From PALSA-505 sp963702235 (GTDB lineage Bacteria; Actinomycetota; Actinomycetes; Streptosporangiales; Streptosporangiaceae), in NCBI GenBank assembly GCA_963702235.1, contig CAVPBZ010000023.1, positions 1 through 64,000 on the forward strand: a stretch of DNA of 64,000 nt, written 5' to 3'. The notes under the pieces are model-generated. The model was not told where the DNA came from, did no database searches, and saw nothing but the letters and a program-made list of their open reading frames with translations. This document shows, one piece after another, positions 43,760 to 52,470 of the stretch. The position numbers and the translations under genes were made by a program. Every line of letters starts with the position of its first letter. Position 1 is the first letter of the stretch.

Positions 43760-44529
43760 CTACCGCTGGACGCGCTCGGCCACCACGACGAGCGAGCCGC
43801 CGGTGCGGAGCACCCGCAGCCCGGACCCGAAGTGGGGCTGAAGCAGGTCGGCACGCAGCACGCTGGCCGGCGGTCCCGCGGCTGCCGCCCGCCCGCCGGA
43901 CAGCAGCAGCAGCCGGTCGGCGAACTGGCCGGCCAGGGTGAGGTCGTGCACGGCGGACAGCACCGTGAGCGACCGCTCGGCGCGGATCTCGTCGATCAGC
44001 TCCAGCGCCTCCACCCGGCGGCCGAGGTCAAGCGCGCTCGTCGGCTCGTCGAGCAGCAGGACCGGGGCCTCCTGGGCCAGCGCGCGGGCCAGCACGGTGC
44101 GCTGCAGCTCACCGCCCGACAGCGTGGCGAGCGGCCGTCCGGCCATCGCCGACAGCGCGAGCCGGTCCAGCAGGCTGGCGCAGATCTGCTTGTCCCGTGC
44201 GGTCTCGCCGCGCAGGTAACCGATGTGCGGCGTGCGCCCGAGCAGGACGTAGTCGGTCACCGTCATGTCGGCCGGCAGCAGCGGGCGCTGCGGCACGTAG
44301 GCGATCAGCCGGGCCAGCTGCCTGCGGGACATGCCTGCCGTCGGCTCGCCGCCGATGGTCACGGTGCCCTCGTGCCGCAGCAGCCGGGCGGTGGCCTTCA
44401 GCAGCGTCGTCTTGCCGGCCCGTTCGGCCCGATGATGCCCAGCCACTGCGCCGGCGGCACCCGCGCGGTGATCCCCTGCAGGGCTACCTGGCCGCCGTAG
44501 CTGACCCTGATGCCGGACAGGCTGATCAT
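43760..44529 (-). pseudogene. btuD: Cobalamin ABC transporter ATPase BtuD, frameshift in Walker A
   Basis: The N-terminus (MISLSGIRVSYGGQVALQGITARVPP ... WLGIIGPNG) and the rest (AGKTTLLKATARLL ... LSGGELQRTVLARALAQEAPVLLLDEPTSALDLGRR ... SAVHDLTLAGQFADRLLLL) are in different frames. Adding one G to the G-run (plus-strand CCC at 44419-44421) restores GPNGAGKTT and a 256-aa protein. It overlaps the permease stop by four bases. It powers import by the BtuC/BtuF pair; vitamin B12 is the likely cargo because a cobalamin riboswitch heads the operon. Loss of Walker A would abolish transport if the indel is real. Confidence 0.82.
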
Positions 44530-45812
44530 GCGAGATCCCGGAGTGAACGGCGGGAGCGCAGGATGAACAGGAAGAACGGCGCTCCGGCGGCCGCGGTGAT
44601 CACCCCGATGGGTACCTCGGCCGGGGCCTGCACGGTCCGCGCCGCGATGTCGGCCAGGACCAGGAAGGCCGCGCCCGCCACCATCGAGACCGGCAGCACC
44701 ACGCGGTAGCTCGACCCGGCGATGAGCCGCACCGTGTGCGGCACGATGATCCCGACGAAGCCGATCAGCCCGCTCACCGACACGGCGGCCGCGGTGCCGA
44801 GGGTGGCCGCGAGCACCACGGTGAGCCGCAGCCTGGCGACGTTCACGCCCAGGGTGCTCGCCTCGGCCTCGCCGAGCCTGAGCACGTCGAGCAGCCGCCG
44901 GTGGGCGAGCAGCACCACCGCGGACACCCCGGCGTACGGCAGGATCGTCGTCACGTTCGACCACGACGCGAGCGACAGCTCGCCGAGGATCCACGAGTAG
45001 ACCTGCTGGAGTACCTGCGTGTGCTGCTGCAGCAGGTAGGTCTGGATGGCGGTGAGCAGCGCGGCGACGGCGACGCCCGCGAGCACGATGGACGTCGTGC
45101 TGCCGGTCAGGCCGGGTGACTCGCGGTCGCGGCCCGCACCCGACCCGAGCACGTAGGTCAGGCCGACGGCGCCCACGCCGCCGATGAACGCCAGCGGCGG
45201 CACCAGGGTGGAACCGGCCCCGGCGACGACGGCGATCGTGGCCGCGAGACCGGCCCCGCCGGCGATGCCGAGCAGGTACGGGTCGGCCAGGGGGTTGCGG
45301 AAGACTCCCTGGTAGGCGGCCCCGCCGCCGGACAGCATGGCACCGACCAGGGCAGCGAGGATGACCCTGGGCAGCCGTATCTGCCAGACGATGGCCAGGT
45401 CGATCGGCGGCACGGACACGGCCGGATGCCAGGGCAGCCTGGCGACCAGCGCGTCACCAATCGTCGCCAGCGAAAGCCCGGCCGGCCCGACCGAGACGCC
45501 CACGATCAGCGCGACGACGAGCGCCGCGCAGGCCACCGCGAGCGCGAAGCCGGGCCGCTTGCGCCGCGGCAGCCTCCCGGCCCTGGCAGCCTCGGCCCGG
45601 GTGGCGTCCGCCCCCGCGCCGTCTGCCAGCGTGGCGTCTGCCTGCGCGCCGGCCGCCCCCGCGCCGTCCGCCCGGGTGGCGTCTGCCTGCGCGCCGTCTG
45701 CCTGCGCGCCGTCTGTCAGCGTGGCGTCAGCCGGTGCTGCGCCCGCCGAGACTCCGGCTGCCGCCCCGGTCGCGGCGGCGCCGGTCTCGCCGGGTGCGTG
45801 GCGTTCGGTCAC
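44526..45812 (-). CDS. btuC: Cobalamin/iron-type ABC permease BtuC (FecCD family)
   Basis: A 428-aa protein. After ~85 residues of repetitive Ala/Asp/Gly-rich sequence, about ten membrane segments follow. The FecCD/BtuC signatures are WQIRLPRVILAALVGAMLSGGGAAYQGVFRNPLADPYLLGIAGGAGL, LAGVAVAALLTAIQTYLL, SGLIGFVGIIVPHTVRLIAG and the C-terminal EVPIGVITAAAGAPFFLFILRSRR. It forms the membrane channel for corrinoid import with BtuF and BtuD. It overlaps both neighbours by four bases. The N-terminal repeat tail is unusual for the family and presumably cytoplasmic. Confidence 0.9.
   Translation of the reverse strand: MTERHAPGETGAAATGAAAGVSAGAAPADATLTDGAQADGAQADATRADGAGAAGAQADATLADGAGADATRAEAARAGRLPRRKRPGFALAVACAALVVALIVGVSVGPAGLSLATIGDALVARLPWHPAVSVPPIDLAIVWQIRLPRVILAALVGAMLSGGGAAYQGVFRNPLADPYLLGIAGGAGLAATIAVVAGAGSTLVPPLAFIGGVGAVGLTYVLGSGAGRDRESPGLTGSTTSIVLAGVAVAALLTAIQTYLLQQHTQVLQQVYSWILGELSLASWSNVTTILPYAGVSAVVLLAHRRLLDVLRLGEAEASTLGVNVARLRLTVVLAATLGTAAAVSVSGLIGFVGIIVPHTVRLIAGSSYRVVLPVSMVAGAAFLVLADIAARTVQAPAEVPIGVITAAAGAPFFLFILRSRRSLRDLA
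45600..45735 (-). repeat. Short tandem repeats encoding the Ala/Asp-rich N-terminus of BtuC
   Basis: Variants of a 15-bp unit containing GTCTGCCTGCGCGCC (plus strand) encode alternating ADATLADGAGAD / AQADGAQADATRAD. Units are less uniform than those in dnaE2 and FUSC. Confidence 0.7.
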
Positions 45813-46801
45813 GTGCCCCCACCTGAGCTGGCGCTTGCGCCTGGCTGCGCCTTGGCGGAGATGGCGCTGGCCACGGCGCGCAGCAGGTTGACGACCCGCG
45901 GGCCCCAGCGGGACGCGATGTCATCGTTCAGCGGGATGATGTGGCCCTCCTTGACCGCCGTCATGCCCGCCCAGCCGGGGCGCCCGGCCACCGTCGCGGC
46001 ATTCTGATGGCAGCAGACCGTGTCCGCGAGGATGACGTAGCCCGGATTCGCCCTGACGATGAACTCCGAGGACAGCTGCGGGTACCCGCCAGCCGCCGCG
46101 GTGCCGTGCGCACTGTCCGCGATGCTCTTCATGCCGAGCAGGCTGAGCAGCTGCCCCACGAACGTCGCTGACGTCAGCGAGTAGTACGTCTGGTCGAGCT
46201 CGTAGTAGTACGTCAGCGCGGGCGAATGACGCGGCACCGTTGCCGCGATCTTGCTGATCTGGGTGCGCAGGCTCGCGTTCTCGCGCTCGGCCTGCGCCAG
46301 GTGCCCCGTCGCTTGACCGAGCTGGCTGAACTCGGCGTACATGCCGCTGAGCGTCACCGGGGCCGGCAGCTCGAGCACGGGGACGGACAGCGCGCCGAGC
46401 TTCTGCACCAGGCTGCCGGTGGTTCCGTCCACGATCACCAGGTCGGGCTTACGGGCGACGATCGCCTCGACGTTAGGCGTGAAACCCGACAGCTTGGTCC
46501 GCGGTGCCCGCGGCGGGTAGTCCGAGTTGACGTCCACGGCCGTGACCTGGCTGCCCGCGCCGATCGCGTACAGCATCTCGCTTGCGGTCGGTGACAGCGA
46601 GATGATCGCGTCCGGCCGCTGCGGCACGTGTACCTTGCCGTCGGCCGCGCTGACCGTGACGGGAAAACCGCTGGCCGCGGCAGCGCTCGCGGTGCTGCCT
46701 GCCGCGCCGGGCGACGCCGAGCTGGCGCAGCCGGCGATGGTGATAATGCCGAGAACAGTGACGGCGGCCACCGCCCGCGGACGTCGGGTGAATACCCGCA
46801 T
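45809..46801 (-). CDS. btuF: Corrinoid-binding lipoprotein BtuF
   Basis: A protein of about 330 aa from ATG 46801, which has GGGAGG 9 nt upstream; longer starts would lie inside the riboswitch. The signal sequence ends at the lipobox ITIAGC. The helical-backbone binding-protein fold shows RPDAIISLSPTASEMLYAIGAGSQVTAVDVNSDYP, VEAIVARKPDLVIVDG, and LSSEFIVRANPGYVILAD. It captures B12 or related corrinoids outside the membrane and delivers them to BtuC. First gene of the btuFCD operon. Confidence 0.88.
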   Translation of the reverse strand: MRVFTRRPRAVAAVTVLGIITIAGCASSASPGAAGSTASAAAASGFPVTVSAADGKVHVPQRPDAIISLSPTASEMLYAIGAGSQVTAVDVNSDYPPRAPRTKLSGFTPNVEAIVARKPDLVIVDGTTGSLVQKLGALSVPVLELPAPVTLSGMYAEFSQLGQATGHLAQAERENASLRTQISKIAATVPRHSPALTYYYELDQTYYSLTSATFVGQLLSLLGMKSIADSAHGTAAAGGYPQLSSEFIVRANPGYVILADTVCCHQNAATVAGRPGWAGMTAVKEGHIIPLNDDIASRWGPRVVNLLRAVASAISAKAQPGASASSGGGT

Positions 46802-46884
46802 GATGATCATCCTCCCGGATCGCGGAGGACGAAGTGCGCCCGCTACGACGCCGGGGGGCATCGAGCAAACCGCCCTTCCTCCGA

Positions 46885-47020
46885 GGACAGGTCGCCGGAC
46901 GCGGGCCAGGCGTCCGGGCTCGTCCCCGAGGGGCATCACCGTTGCGGGACAGCGCCGGGATCTCACCGGCTTCGCTGGGCTTCGCGCCGTCCGGGCAGAG
47001 TCGCCCGGGACACGCTGACC
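46885..47020 (-). ncRNA. Cobalamin (AdoCbl) riboswitch
   Basis: On the minus strand, GAAGCCGGTGAGATCCCGGC, then GCTGTCCCGCAACGGTGA, then CGAGCCCGGACGCC and GCGACCTGTCC match the conserved core of the cobalamin riboswitch in order and spacing (core at plus 46931-46970). It ends about 85 nt before btuF. It should repress the importer when cobalamin is plentiful, probably by masking the btuF ribosome binding site. The outer P1 limits are approximate. The rest of the 46802-47241 gap holds no gene. Confidence 0.85.
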
Positions 47021-47241
47021 CTACCTCGCTGGACGCCCGCTGGCGACTCCCCTGGAGCACAACATGATTCACAGCGTGAGGGCTGTGTAACGCTTCGTAC
47101 GCCCGGGGCGATAACCAGTCAGACGCGGCTGACGTGAGTACCCCCGAGCTCATGCGGCCGCGTCTTCATGCCCGGGCAACACGGTCGGCTGCCGGCCCGT
47201 CAGCTATCCGTCTCTGCACCGGGCCGGGTAGCGTTCTGTAT

Positions 47242-48159
47242 ATGACGACGAATCAGGCGGCCGGCAGCCCGTTCGGCCGGATGCTGACCGCGATGGTCAC
47301 CCCGATGACCGCAGCCGGCGCGGTTGACTACGAGGGGGCGGCGCAGCTCGCGACGTACCTCGTCGAGGACATGCGCAATGACGGCCTGGTGCTGAGCGGC
47401 ACCACCGGCGAGTCGCCGACCACCTCCGACGCGGAGAAGGAACGACTGCTGCGCGCGGTGATCGAGGCGGTAGGCGACCGGGCCTGCGTCGTTGCCGGGG
47501 TCGGCACGAACGCCACGGCCCACACGATTGAGCTTGCCCGCCAGGCCGAACGGGCAGGCGCCGGCGGACTGCTCGTCGTGACGCCTTACTACAACAAGCC
47601 CCCGCAGGACGGGCTGTACGCGCACTTCACGGCCGTCGCCGACGCGACCGGCCTGCCGGTGCTGCTGTACGACATCCCCGGCCGCTGCGGCGTGCCGATC
47701 GCGACCGACACGCTGGTGCGGCTGGCCGAGCACCCGCGGATCGTCGCGGTCAAGGACGCCAAGGGTGACATCGGCGGCACGTCGGCGGTGCTGGCCCGCA
47801 CCGGCCTGGCCTACTACTCGGGTGAGGACATGCTGAACCTGCCGCTGCTGTCCATCGGCGCGGTCGGCTTCGTCAGCGTGGTCGGGCACATCGCGGGGGA
47901 CCGGCTGCACGAGATGATCGACGCGCACGCGGCCGGCGACGTGGCGCGCGCCCGCGCCATCCACAGCGAGCTGCTGCCGGTGTACACCGGCATCTTCAGG
48001 AACCAGGGCGTGATCCTGACCAAGGCGGCACTGCGGTTGCTCGGCCTGCCGGGCGGCTCCGTCCGGCTTCCGCTGACGGATGCCAGCACCGCCGAGGTCG
48101 AGCAGCTGAGACATGACCTCTCGGCCGGTGGCGTGAAACTGCCGGGGCTGGCTGCATGA
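47242..48159 (+). CDS. dapA: 4-hydroxy-tetrahydrodipicolinate synthase
   Basis: A 305-aa protein: FGRMLTAMVTPMTAAGAVDYEG, LVLSGTTGESPTTSDAEKERLL, VTPYYNKPPQDGLYAHF, LYDIPGRCG (Tyr143) and RIVAVKDAKGD (Schiff-base Lys171). It condenses pyruvate and aspartate semialdehyde in lysine/diaminopimelate synthesis. There is no clear ribosome binding site before ATG 47242, so the mRNA may be leaderless. The stop overlaps rnj (ATGA), a pairing conserved in actinobacteria. Confidence 0.94.
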   Translation: MTTNQAAGSPFGRMLTAMVTPMTAAGAVDYEGAAQLATYLVEDMRNDGLVLSGTTGESPTTSDAEKERLLRAVIEAVGDRACVVAGVGTNATAHTIELARQAERAGAGGLLVVTPYYNKPPQDGLYAHFTAVADATGLPVLLYDIPGRCGVPIATDTLVRLAEHPRIVAVKDAKGDIGGTSAVLARTGLAYYSGEDMLNLPLLSIGAVGFVSVVGHIAGDRLHEMIDAHAAGDVARARAIHSELLPVYTGIFRNQGVILTKAALRLLGLPGGSVRLPLTDASTAEVEQLRHDLSAGGVKLPGLAA

Positions 48160-49841
48160 GCCACCCGCATCCCGAGCTCGGCGCCCCCCGCCCGCTCGCC
48201 GAGCACGGCCTGCGCATCATCGGCCTCGGCGGCCTCGGCGAGATCGGCCGGAACATGACGGTGTTCGAGCACGAGGGCCGTCTGCTCATCGTCAACTGCG
48301 GCGTGCTCTTCCCCGAGCCTGACCAGCCCGGCATAGACCTGATCCTGCCGGACTTCGGCTACCTGGAGGACAAGCTCGACCGGGTCGAGGCGGTCGTCCT
48401 CACGCACGCGCACGAGGACCATATCGGCGCCGTGCCCTACCTGCTGCGCAAGCGGGCGGACATCCCGCTGGTCGGCTCGAAGCTGACGCTGGGGCTGATC
48501 CGCAGCAAGCTGACTGAACACCGGATAGTGCCCGTCACCGTTCAAGTGAACGAGGGCTCCCGGCAGCCGTTCGGGCCCTTCGACTGTGAATTTTTCGCGG
48601 TCAACCATTCGATCCCGGACGCTCTTGCGGTCGCCATCCGCACCGAGGCCGGGCTGGTGCTGCACACCGGCGACTTCAAGATGGACCAGCTGCCGCTGGA
48701 CGGCAGGCTGACTGACCTGGGCGGGTTCGCGCGGCTCGGCAGCGAGGGCGTCAACCTGCTGATGTCGGACTCGACCAACGCCGAGGTGCCGGGCATCGTG
48801 ACCCCCGAGCGGGACATCGCGCCGGTGCTCAGCAACGTGTTCGCGGCCGCGCGTCAGCGGATCATCGTGGCCTGCTTCTCCAGCCACGTGCACCGCGTGC
48901 AGCAGGTGCTGGACACGGCGGCGGCGCACGGGCGCGCGGTGGCGTTCGTCGGCCGGTCCATGGTGCGGACCATGGGCGTCGCCCGTGACCTGGGATACCT
49001 GCGCGTGCCCGGCGGGCTCGTGGTGGATCTCAAGGAAGCCGAGCAGCTGCCCCCCAGCCAGATCGTGCTGATCTCCACCGGGTCGCAGGGCGAGCCGATG
49101 TCCGCGCTGTCCCGGATGGCCGGCCGCGACCACCCGATCCGGGTGGCCGAGGGCGACACGGTGATCCTCGCCTCGTCGCTGATCCCCGGCAACGAGACGG
49201 CCGTGTACCGGGTGATCAACGGGCTGACCCGGCTGGGCGCGCGGGTGGTGCACAAGGGCAACGCGCTGGTGCACGTGTCCGGGCACGCGTCAGCCGGCGA
49301 GCTGCTCTACGTGCTCAACCTGGTGCGGCCGAGCAACTTCATGCCGGTGCACGGCGAGTGGCGGCACATGCGCGCGCACGCCAGGCTCGCCTCGCTGACC
49401 GGCGTGCCCGACCACAACATCGTCATCGCCGAGGACGGCGTCGTGGTCAACCTGGTCAACGGGCAGGCGAGGATCGCCGGGTCGGTCCCGTGCGGCTACG
49501 TGTACGTGGACGGGCTGTCGGTCGGCGAGGTGACCGAGGCGTCGCTGAAGGACCGGCGGATCCTCGGCGAGGAAGGCTTCGTGTCGGTGGTCATCGTGGT
49601 GGACACCACCAGCGGCAAGCTGGTGGCCGGCCCCGAGATCCACGCCCGCGGCTCCGGCATCGACGACGCGTCGTTCAGCGAGGTGCGGCCGCGGATCGAG
49701 GAAGCGCTCGTGCACGCGGCGGCGGAGGGGATCAGCGACTCGCACCAGCTGACCCAGCTGATCCGCCGCGTGGTCGGCCGCTGGGTGAACGAGAACTACC
49801 GCCGTCGTCCCATGATTATCCCGGTGCTTGTCGAGGTATGA
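48156..49841 (+). CDS. rnj: Ribonuclease J
   Basis: A 561-aa metallo-beta-lactamase/beta-CASP nuclease. LTHAHEDHIGAVPYLL holds the zinc ligands (His84-His89). LHTGDFKMDQ, MSDSTNAEVPG, STGSQGEPMSALSRMA and HVSGHASAGELLYVLNLVRPSNFMPVHGEWRHM follow in the usual order. It has both 5'-exo and endoribonuclease activity in mRNA decay and rRNA maturation. Translationally coupled to dapA. Confidence 0.95.
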   Translation: MSHPHPELGAPRPLAEHGLRIIGLGGLGEIGRNMTVFEHEGRLLIVNCGVLFPEPDQPGIDLILPDFGYLEDKLDRVEAVVLTHAHEDHIGAVPYLLRKRADIPLVGSKLTLGLIRSKLTEHRIVPVTVQVNEGSRQPFGPFDCEFFAVNHSIPDALAVAIRTEAGLVLHTGDFKMDQLPLDGRLTDLGGFARLGSEGVNLLMSDSTNAEVPGIVTPERDIAPVLSNVFAAARQRIIVACFSSHVHRVQQVLDTAAAHGRAVAFVGRSMVRTMGVARDLGYLRVPGGLVVDLKEAEQLPPSQIVLISTGSQGEPMSALSRMAGRDHPIRVAEGDTVILASSLIPGNETAVYRVINGLTRLGARVVHKGNALVHVSGHASAGELLYVLNLVRPSNFMPVHGEWRHMRAHARLASLTGVPDHNIVIAEDGVVVNLVNGQARIAGSVPCGYVYVDGLSVGEVTEASLKDRRILGEEGFVSVVIVVDTTSGKLVAGPEIHARGSGIDDASFSEVRPRIEEALVHAAAEGISDSHQLTQLIRRVVGRWVNENYRRRPMIIPVLVEV

Positions 49842-49925
49842 GGTCCGTCCGGTCCCGGTAAGGCGGTACTGTCGCATGTATTGCCTCCGGTCGGCCGCGT
49901 GCGGCACGGAAAGGGAGTCAGTGCT

Positions 49926-50411
49926 GTGACGTTCGTCCGCGGCCTGATCGAGCGGTTCAGGCACCTCTGGCATGAGGTTGCGAAATTCGGCGTGATCGGC
50001 GCCGTCGGGTTCGTGGTGACCGAGCTCGGCTTCAACGTGCTGCATTTCAGCGAGGGGCTCGGCCTGTTCACCGCCAACGCCATCGCCACCGGCGTGGCGG
50101 CTGTCGTCACGTTCATCGGGAACAAGTACTGGACGTTCGCCAAGCGCGGTCACCAGAGCACGACCCGCGAGACCGTCATCTTCTTCGTGCTGAACGCCGT
50201 CGGCGCGCTGATCCAGTACGGCTGCGCGTGGACCGCCAAGAACGGGTTCGGCGTGACCGACAAGTACCTGATCAACGTGGCGTTCCTCATCGGGATCGGG
50301 CTGGCGACGCTGTTCCGGTTCTGGTCGTACCGCAGGTGGGTGTGGGGCGACCCGGCGGAGCCCGAGCTGGTCGAGGCTAGCCCGCGCGGTGACCTGATCC
50401 GCGGCCGGTAA
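49926..50411 (+). CDS. GtrA family membrane protein
   Basis: A 161-aa protein, GTG start with AAAGGGAG 8 nt upstream. Four membrane segments are predicted, and the GtrA pattern FGVIGAVGFVVTELGFNVLHF, VAAVVTFIGNKYWTFAKRG and GLATLFRFWSYRRWVWG is clear. Probably involved in moving a lipid-linked sugar across the membrane. It is the more canonical of the two GtrA proteins in the window. The 3' end overlaps the convergent CoA ligase gene by 35 bp. Confidence 0.88.
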   Translation: MTFVRGLIERFRHLWHEVAKFGVIGAVGFVVTELGFNVLHFSEGLGLFTANAIATGVAAVVTFIGNKYWTFAKRGHQSTTRETVIFFVLNAVGALIQYGCAWTAKNGFGVTDKYLINVAFLIGIGLATLFRFWSYRRWVWGDPAEPELVEASPRGDLIRGR

Positions 50412-52026
50412 CCGGGGCCTCCTCCGCCTCGCGCAGCCGGAACCGCTGCAGCTTCCCGGTGGCGGTCCGCGGCAGCGCGGGCAGGAACGCGACGGCGCGC
50501 GGGTACTTGTAGGGCGCGATCTGCTGCTTCACGAACTCCTGCAGCTCGGCCGCCGTCGCCTCGGTGCCGGCGACGCCGCCGCGCAGCACCACGTAAGCCT
50601 TGACGATCTGGCCCCGGTCCGCGTCCGGCGCCCCGACGACCCCGCACTCGGCGACATCGGGGTGCAGCAGCAGCGCCTCCTCGATCTCCGGGCCCGCGAT
50701 GTTGTAGCCGGCTGAGACGATGATGTCGTCCACCCTCGCCTGGTACCAGAAATAGCCCTGGGCGTCGCGCAGGTAGCTGTCGCCGGTGAGGTTCCAGCCG
50801 CCGCGGACGTAGTCCCGCTGCCGCTCGCCGCCCAGGTAGCGGCAGCCGGTGGGCCCTTTGACCGCGAGCCTGCCGATCGTGCCGTCCGGCACCGGCTCGC
50901 CGTTATCGTCCAGCACGGCGGCCGTGTACCCGGGCACCGCCTTGCCGGTCGCGCCGGGCACGATGTCGTCCCCGGCGGCCGAGATGAAGATGTGCAGCAT
51001 CTCGGTGCTGCCGATCCCGTCGATGATCCGGACCCCGGTCTTGGCGTAGAACGCCTGCCAGGTGCTGGCCGGCAGGTGCTCGCCCGCCGAGACGCACAGC
51101 CGCAGGCCGCGCAGCTCCGCCGCCCGGCCGGACGCGATCATCGCGCGGTAGCCGGTGGGCGCGGTGATGCACACGGTCACGCCGCGGGCGGCGATGTGCC
51201 CGGCCAGCTCGTCCGGCGCCGCCCGCTCCAGCAGCAGGACGGACGCGCCGGCCCGCAGCGGGAACACCAGCAGCCCGCCCAGCCCGTAGGTGAAGGCGAG
51301 CGGTGGCGTGCCGGTGAACACGTCGTCCGGTGCCGGCCGCAGCACGCGCGCGGAGAACGTGTCGGCGACGGCGAGCACGTCGCGGTGGAAGTGCATGGTC
51401 GCCTTGGGTCTGCCGGTCGTCCCGGAGGTGAAGGCGATCATCGCCACGTCGTCGGCGGCGGTCGCGACGGCGGCGAAGTCGCCCGGCTTGCGGCTGGCCA
51501 GCACGGTCAGGTCGTCCGGCTGGGCCGCGCCGTACCGCAGCACCGGCAGGTCAGGAGCGGCGGCGGTGAGATCCCAGGTGAGGCGGTGGTCGCACAGGGC
51601 CAGCGACGGCCGGGCCATCTCGCAGACGGTCGTGATCTCCCCGGCGCGCAGCAGCGGCATCGTGGTGACCGCGACCGCGCCCGCCTTGACCACGCCCAGC
51701 CAGCAGGCGGCCAGCCAGGGGTTGTTCGGCCCGCGCAGCAGCACCCGGTTGCCCGGGACTATGCCGTAGTCCTCGGTCAGCACCCGGGCCACCTGGTTCG
51801 CGGCGGCGAGCAGGTCGCCGTAGGTCGAGTCCCCGGTCGGTGCGAGCAGGCAGGGCCGGTCCGCCCCGTACCGCTTGATCGTCGTGTCCAGCAGTTCCAC
51901 GGCGCAGTTGAGCCGGCCCGGGTACTGCAGCTCGGGCAGTGCGAAGGAGAACTCCGGCCACTGCCCGGCGGGGGGCAGGTAGTCCCGGCAGAACGTGTCA
52001 ACGTGCGCGGACGGCGAGAGCTGCAT
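50377..52026 (-). CDS. Aromatic acid CoA ligase (benzoate/2-aminobenzoate-CoA ligase type)
   Basis: A 549-aa ANL-superfamily enzyme. The P-loop is FTSGTTGRPKATMHFHRD (Thr200-Lys208); other motifs are TPPLAFTYGLGGLLVFPLRAGAS, RIIDGIGSTEMLHIFISA, DSYLRDAQGYFWYQARVDDIIVSAGYNIAGPEIE and the C-terminal lysine loop LPRTATGKLQRFRLR. IGSTEMLHIFISA and FTYGLGG are typical of benzoate and 2-aminobenzoate CoA ligases. It makes an aryl-CoA that could feed the monooxygenase/oxidoreductase at 55278-57698. The substrate (anthranilate, salicylate or benzoate) cannot be fixed from sequence. Confidence 0.85.
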   Translation of the reverse strand: MQLSPSAHVDTFCRDYLPPAGQWPEFSFALPELQYPGRLNCAVELLDTTIKRYGADRPCLLAPTGDSTYGDLLAAANQVARVLTEDYGIVPGNRVLLRGPNNPWLAACWLGVVKAGAVAVTTMPLLRAGEITTVCEMARPSLALCDHRLTWDLTAAAPDLPVLRYGAAQPDDLTVLASRKPGDFAAVATAADDVAMIAFTSGTTGRPKATMHFHRDVLAVADTFSARVLRPAPDDVFTGTPPLAFTYGLGGLLVFPLRAGASVLLLERAAPDELAGHIAARGVTVCITAPTGYRAMIASGRAAELRGLRLCVSAGEHLPASTWQAFYAKTGVRIIDGIGSTEMLHIFISAAGDDIVPGATGKAVPGYTAAVLDDNGEPVPDGTIGRLAVKGPTGCRYLGGERQRDYVRGGWNLTGDSYLRDAQGYFWYQARVDDIIVSAGYNIAGPEIEEALLLHPDVAECGVVGAPDADRGQIVKAYVVLRGGVAGTEATAAELQEFVKQQIAPYKYPRAVAFLPALPRTATGKLQRFRLREAEEAPVTGRGSGHRAG

Positions 52027-52109
52027 GACGTGACCCTCCTCGCCCGCCGGCCGTACCGGGGCTACCCGGCTGCCCGGCGGACTTATCCACAGTATTGCGC
52101 TGGGCAGTA

Positions 52110-52420
52110 TTGCGCAGTTTCAGCACCGCTGCCTGCGGAATCGCCCGCCCCCGGGCGCGCACATCGCCAGCGCGGGCTTCATGGTCGATCCCGCCCGCGA
52201 GGGCCGCGGGGCCGGCCGCGTGCTGGCCGAGCACGTGTTGGCGCAGGCGAGCGCGGACGGCTACCGGGCCATGGCGCTCAACGCGGTGGCGGAGTCCAAC
52301 ACCCGGGCCGTCCGGCTCTGGCAGTCGCTGGGCTTCGAGATCCTGGCGACCGCGCCGGAGGGCTTCCTGCATCCGGTGCACGGTTTCGTCGGCCTGCACG
52401 TCATGTACCGCCGCCTCTGA
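52110..52420 (+). pseudogene. GNAT acetyltransferase remnant, N-terminus missing
   Basis: The readable part is GAHIASAGFMVDPAREGRGAGRVLAEHVL ... ALNAVAESNTRAVRLWQSLGFEI ... HGFVGLHVMYRRL, the acetyl-CoA loop and C-terminal half of a GNAT N-acetyltransferase. The usual first ~80 residues are absent; similarity fades upstream near 52110-52125. There the sequence meets two direct copies of CAGTATTGCGC and the start of the divergent CoA ligase. ATG at 52181 would give only 79 aa. Most likely a 5'-truncated remnant, unless a short form is used. Confidence 0.6.
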
Positions 52421-52470
52421 CCGGCGTCGGCCCGGATTGCCGGCCCGGACTGTCGGCGGGGAGGGGTACG

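Noticed and set aside
45809..46966. A longer N-terminus for the B12-binding lipoprotein (start at 46966)
   Set aside because: It would place coding sequence across the riboswitch and before the signal peptide. ATG 46801 has a proper ribosome binding site.
52083..52091. A perfect DnaA box TTATCCACA
   Set aside because: A single box with no clustered partners, AT-rich unwinding region or dnaA/dnaN genes; chance occurrence is likely.
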